A DNA stretch of 5,758 nucleotides from an uncultured Sphingomonadaceae bacterium (GTDB lineage Bacteria > Pseudomonadota > Alphaproteobacteria > Sphingomonadales > Sphingomonadaceae), in contig CALLWN010000161.1 in NCBI GenBank assembly GCA_938016505.1, forward strand, positions 1-5,758. Direction: 5' to 3'. Within the stretch, counting starts at the first letter, position 1. Each line of letters begins with the position of its first letter. The position numbers were made by a program, and so were the translations under genes. Positions 5,395 through 5,758 of this stretch are shown here, piece by piece. The notes below the pieces were generated by a model. It was not told where the DNA came from, ran no database searches, and saw nothing but the letters and a program-made list of their open reading frames with translations.

Positions 5395-5758
5395 ATGGCA
5401 GGTCATTCCAAGTTCAAGAACATCATGTACCGCAAGGGCGCGCAGGATGCGAAGCGCTCGCGCCTGTTCTCGAAGCTCGCCCGCGAGATCACGACGGCAG
5501 CCAAGCAGGGCAATGCCGACCCGGCGTTCAACCCGCGGCTGCGGGCCGTGATCGCGACTGCCAAGGCGGCGTCGATGCCCAAGGACAATATCGAGCGGGC
5601 GCTCAGGAAGGCCGAAGGCAATGACGCCGAGACCTATGAGGAGATCCGCTACGAGGGGTTTGGGCCGGGAGGCGTGGCGCTGATCGTCGAGGCGCTGACC
5701 GACAACCGGAACCGCACGGCGACCGACGTGCGCACCGCCTTTGCCAAGAATGGCGGCA
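5395..5758 (+). CDS. yebC: YebC/PmpR family DNA-binding or translation-associated protein, 3'-truncated
   Basis: The first 121 residues of a protein usually about 245-250 long. The start [20 protein letters not shown] is the family signature (E. coli-type MAGHSKWxNxxxRKxAQD), followed by [14 protein letters not shown] (26-39), [20 protein letters not shown] (47-66), [19 protein letters not shown] (88-106) and NRTATDVR (107-114). YebC proteins were described as transcription regulators (PmpR in Pseudomonas). More recent work associates family members with relieving ribosome stalling at proline stretches; which applies here cannot be decided. The ATG at 5395 is fixed by the universal MAGHSK start. 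Upstream there is no clear Shine-Dalgarno; GCTAGA at 5381-5386 could be a -10 for a nearly leaderless transcript, but a convincing -35 is missing. It is divergent from the transporter. Many alphaproteobacteria carry yebC near ruvC, which would lie beyond the right edge if present. Confidence 0.97.
   Translation, partial: MAGHSKFKNIMYRKGAQDAKRSRLFSKLAREITTAAKQGNADPAFNPRLRAVIATAKAASMPKDNIERALRKAEGNDAETYEEIRYEGFGPGGVALIVEALTDNRNRTATDVRTAFAKNGG

Noticed and set aside
3815..5551. A 578-codon plus-strand open frame opposite the transporter.
   Set aside because: Composition is Gly/Glu/Asp/Ala-rich with no domain pattern, as expected antisense to a high-G+C membrane-protein gene. It also runs into yebC in the wrong frame.
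1..5758. CRISPR arrays, tRNA or rRNA genes, insertion sequences, phage genes.
   Set aside because: No regularly spaced repeats, cloverleaf sequences, transposase-like ORFs or terminal inverted repeats were seen on either strand.

Overview
The window is about 70% G+C by eye and looks like a chromosomal piece of an alphaproteobacterium. The proteins resemble Sphingomonadales versions most closely: the YebC N-terminus ([13 protein letters not shown]), the RimM N-terminus ([10 protein letters not shown]), and a ribosomal protein S16 with a long Ala/Glu-rich tail. The order-level assignment is recognition from memory, not a database result.

Most of the window, 1-3630, is one minus-strand operon of translation and protein-targeting genes, read right to left: ffh (SRP GTPase), rpsP (ribosomal protein S16), rimM (30S maturation factor), then a vapB-vapC type toxin-antitoxin pair, then trmD (tRNA m1G37 methyltransferase), which runs off the left edge. 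The order ffh-rpsP-rimM-trmD is the familiar one; the vapBC pair between rimM and trmD is not. Spacing is tight throughout: ffh/rpsP 8 nt apart, rpsP/rimM overlapping by 11 nt, rimM/vapB 23 nt apart, vapB/vapC overlapping by 29 nt, and vapC/trmD sharing an ATGA 4-nt stop/start overlap. A TTGACT box at the end of rimM could give vapBC-trmD its own promoter.

From 3752 to 5191 (perhaps 5257) lies a minus-strand GPH/MelB-family sugar-cation symporter. It has no evident functional link to the operon. Its only strong Shine-Dalgarno sequence lies before an ACG-CTG pair rather than an ATG or GTG, so its true start is uncertain. From 5395 to the right edge, divergent on the plus strand, is the first half of a YebC/PmpR-family protein.

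The most interesting feature is the vapBC insertion. The toxin-like protein has Ala where the PIN nuclease family has its conserved Glu, and is shortened near the third acidic residue. It therefore looks impaired, yet its frame is intact and its stop codon is fused to the start of trmD. Retention of a dead or repurposed toxin because an essential gene is translationally coupled to it is my preferred hypothesis; it is inference.
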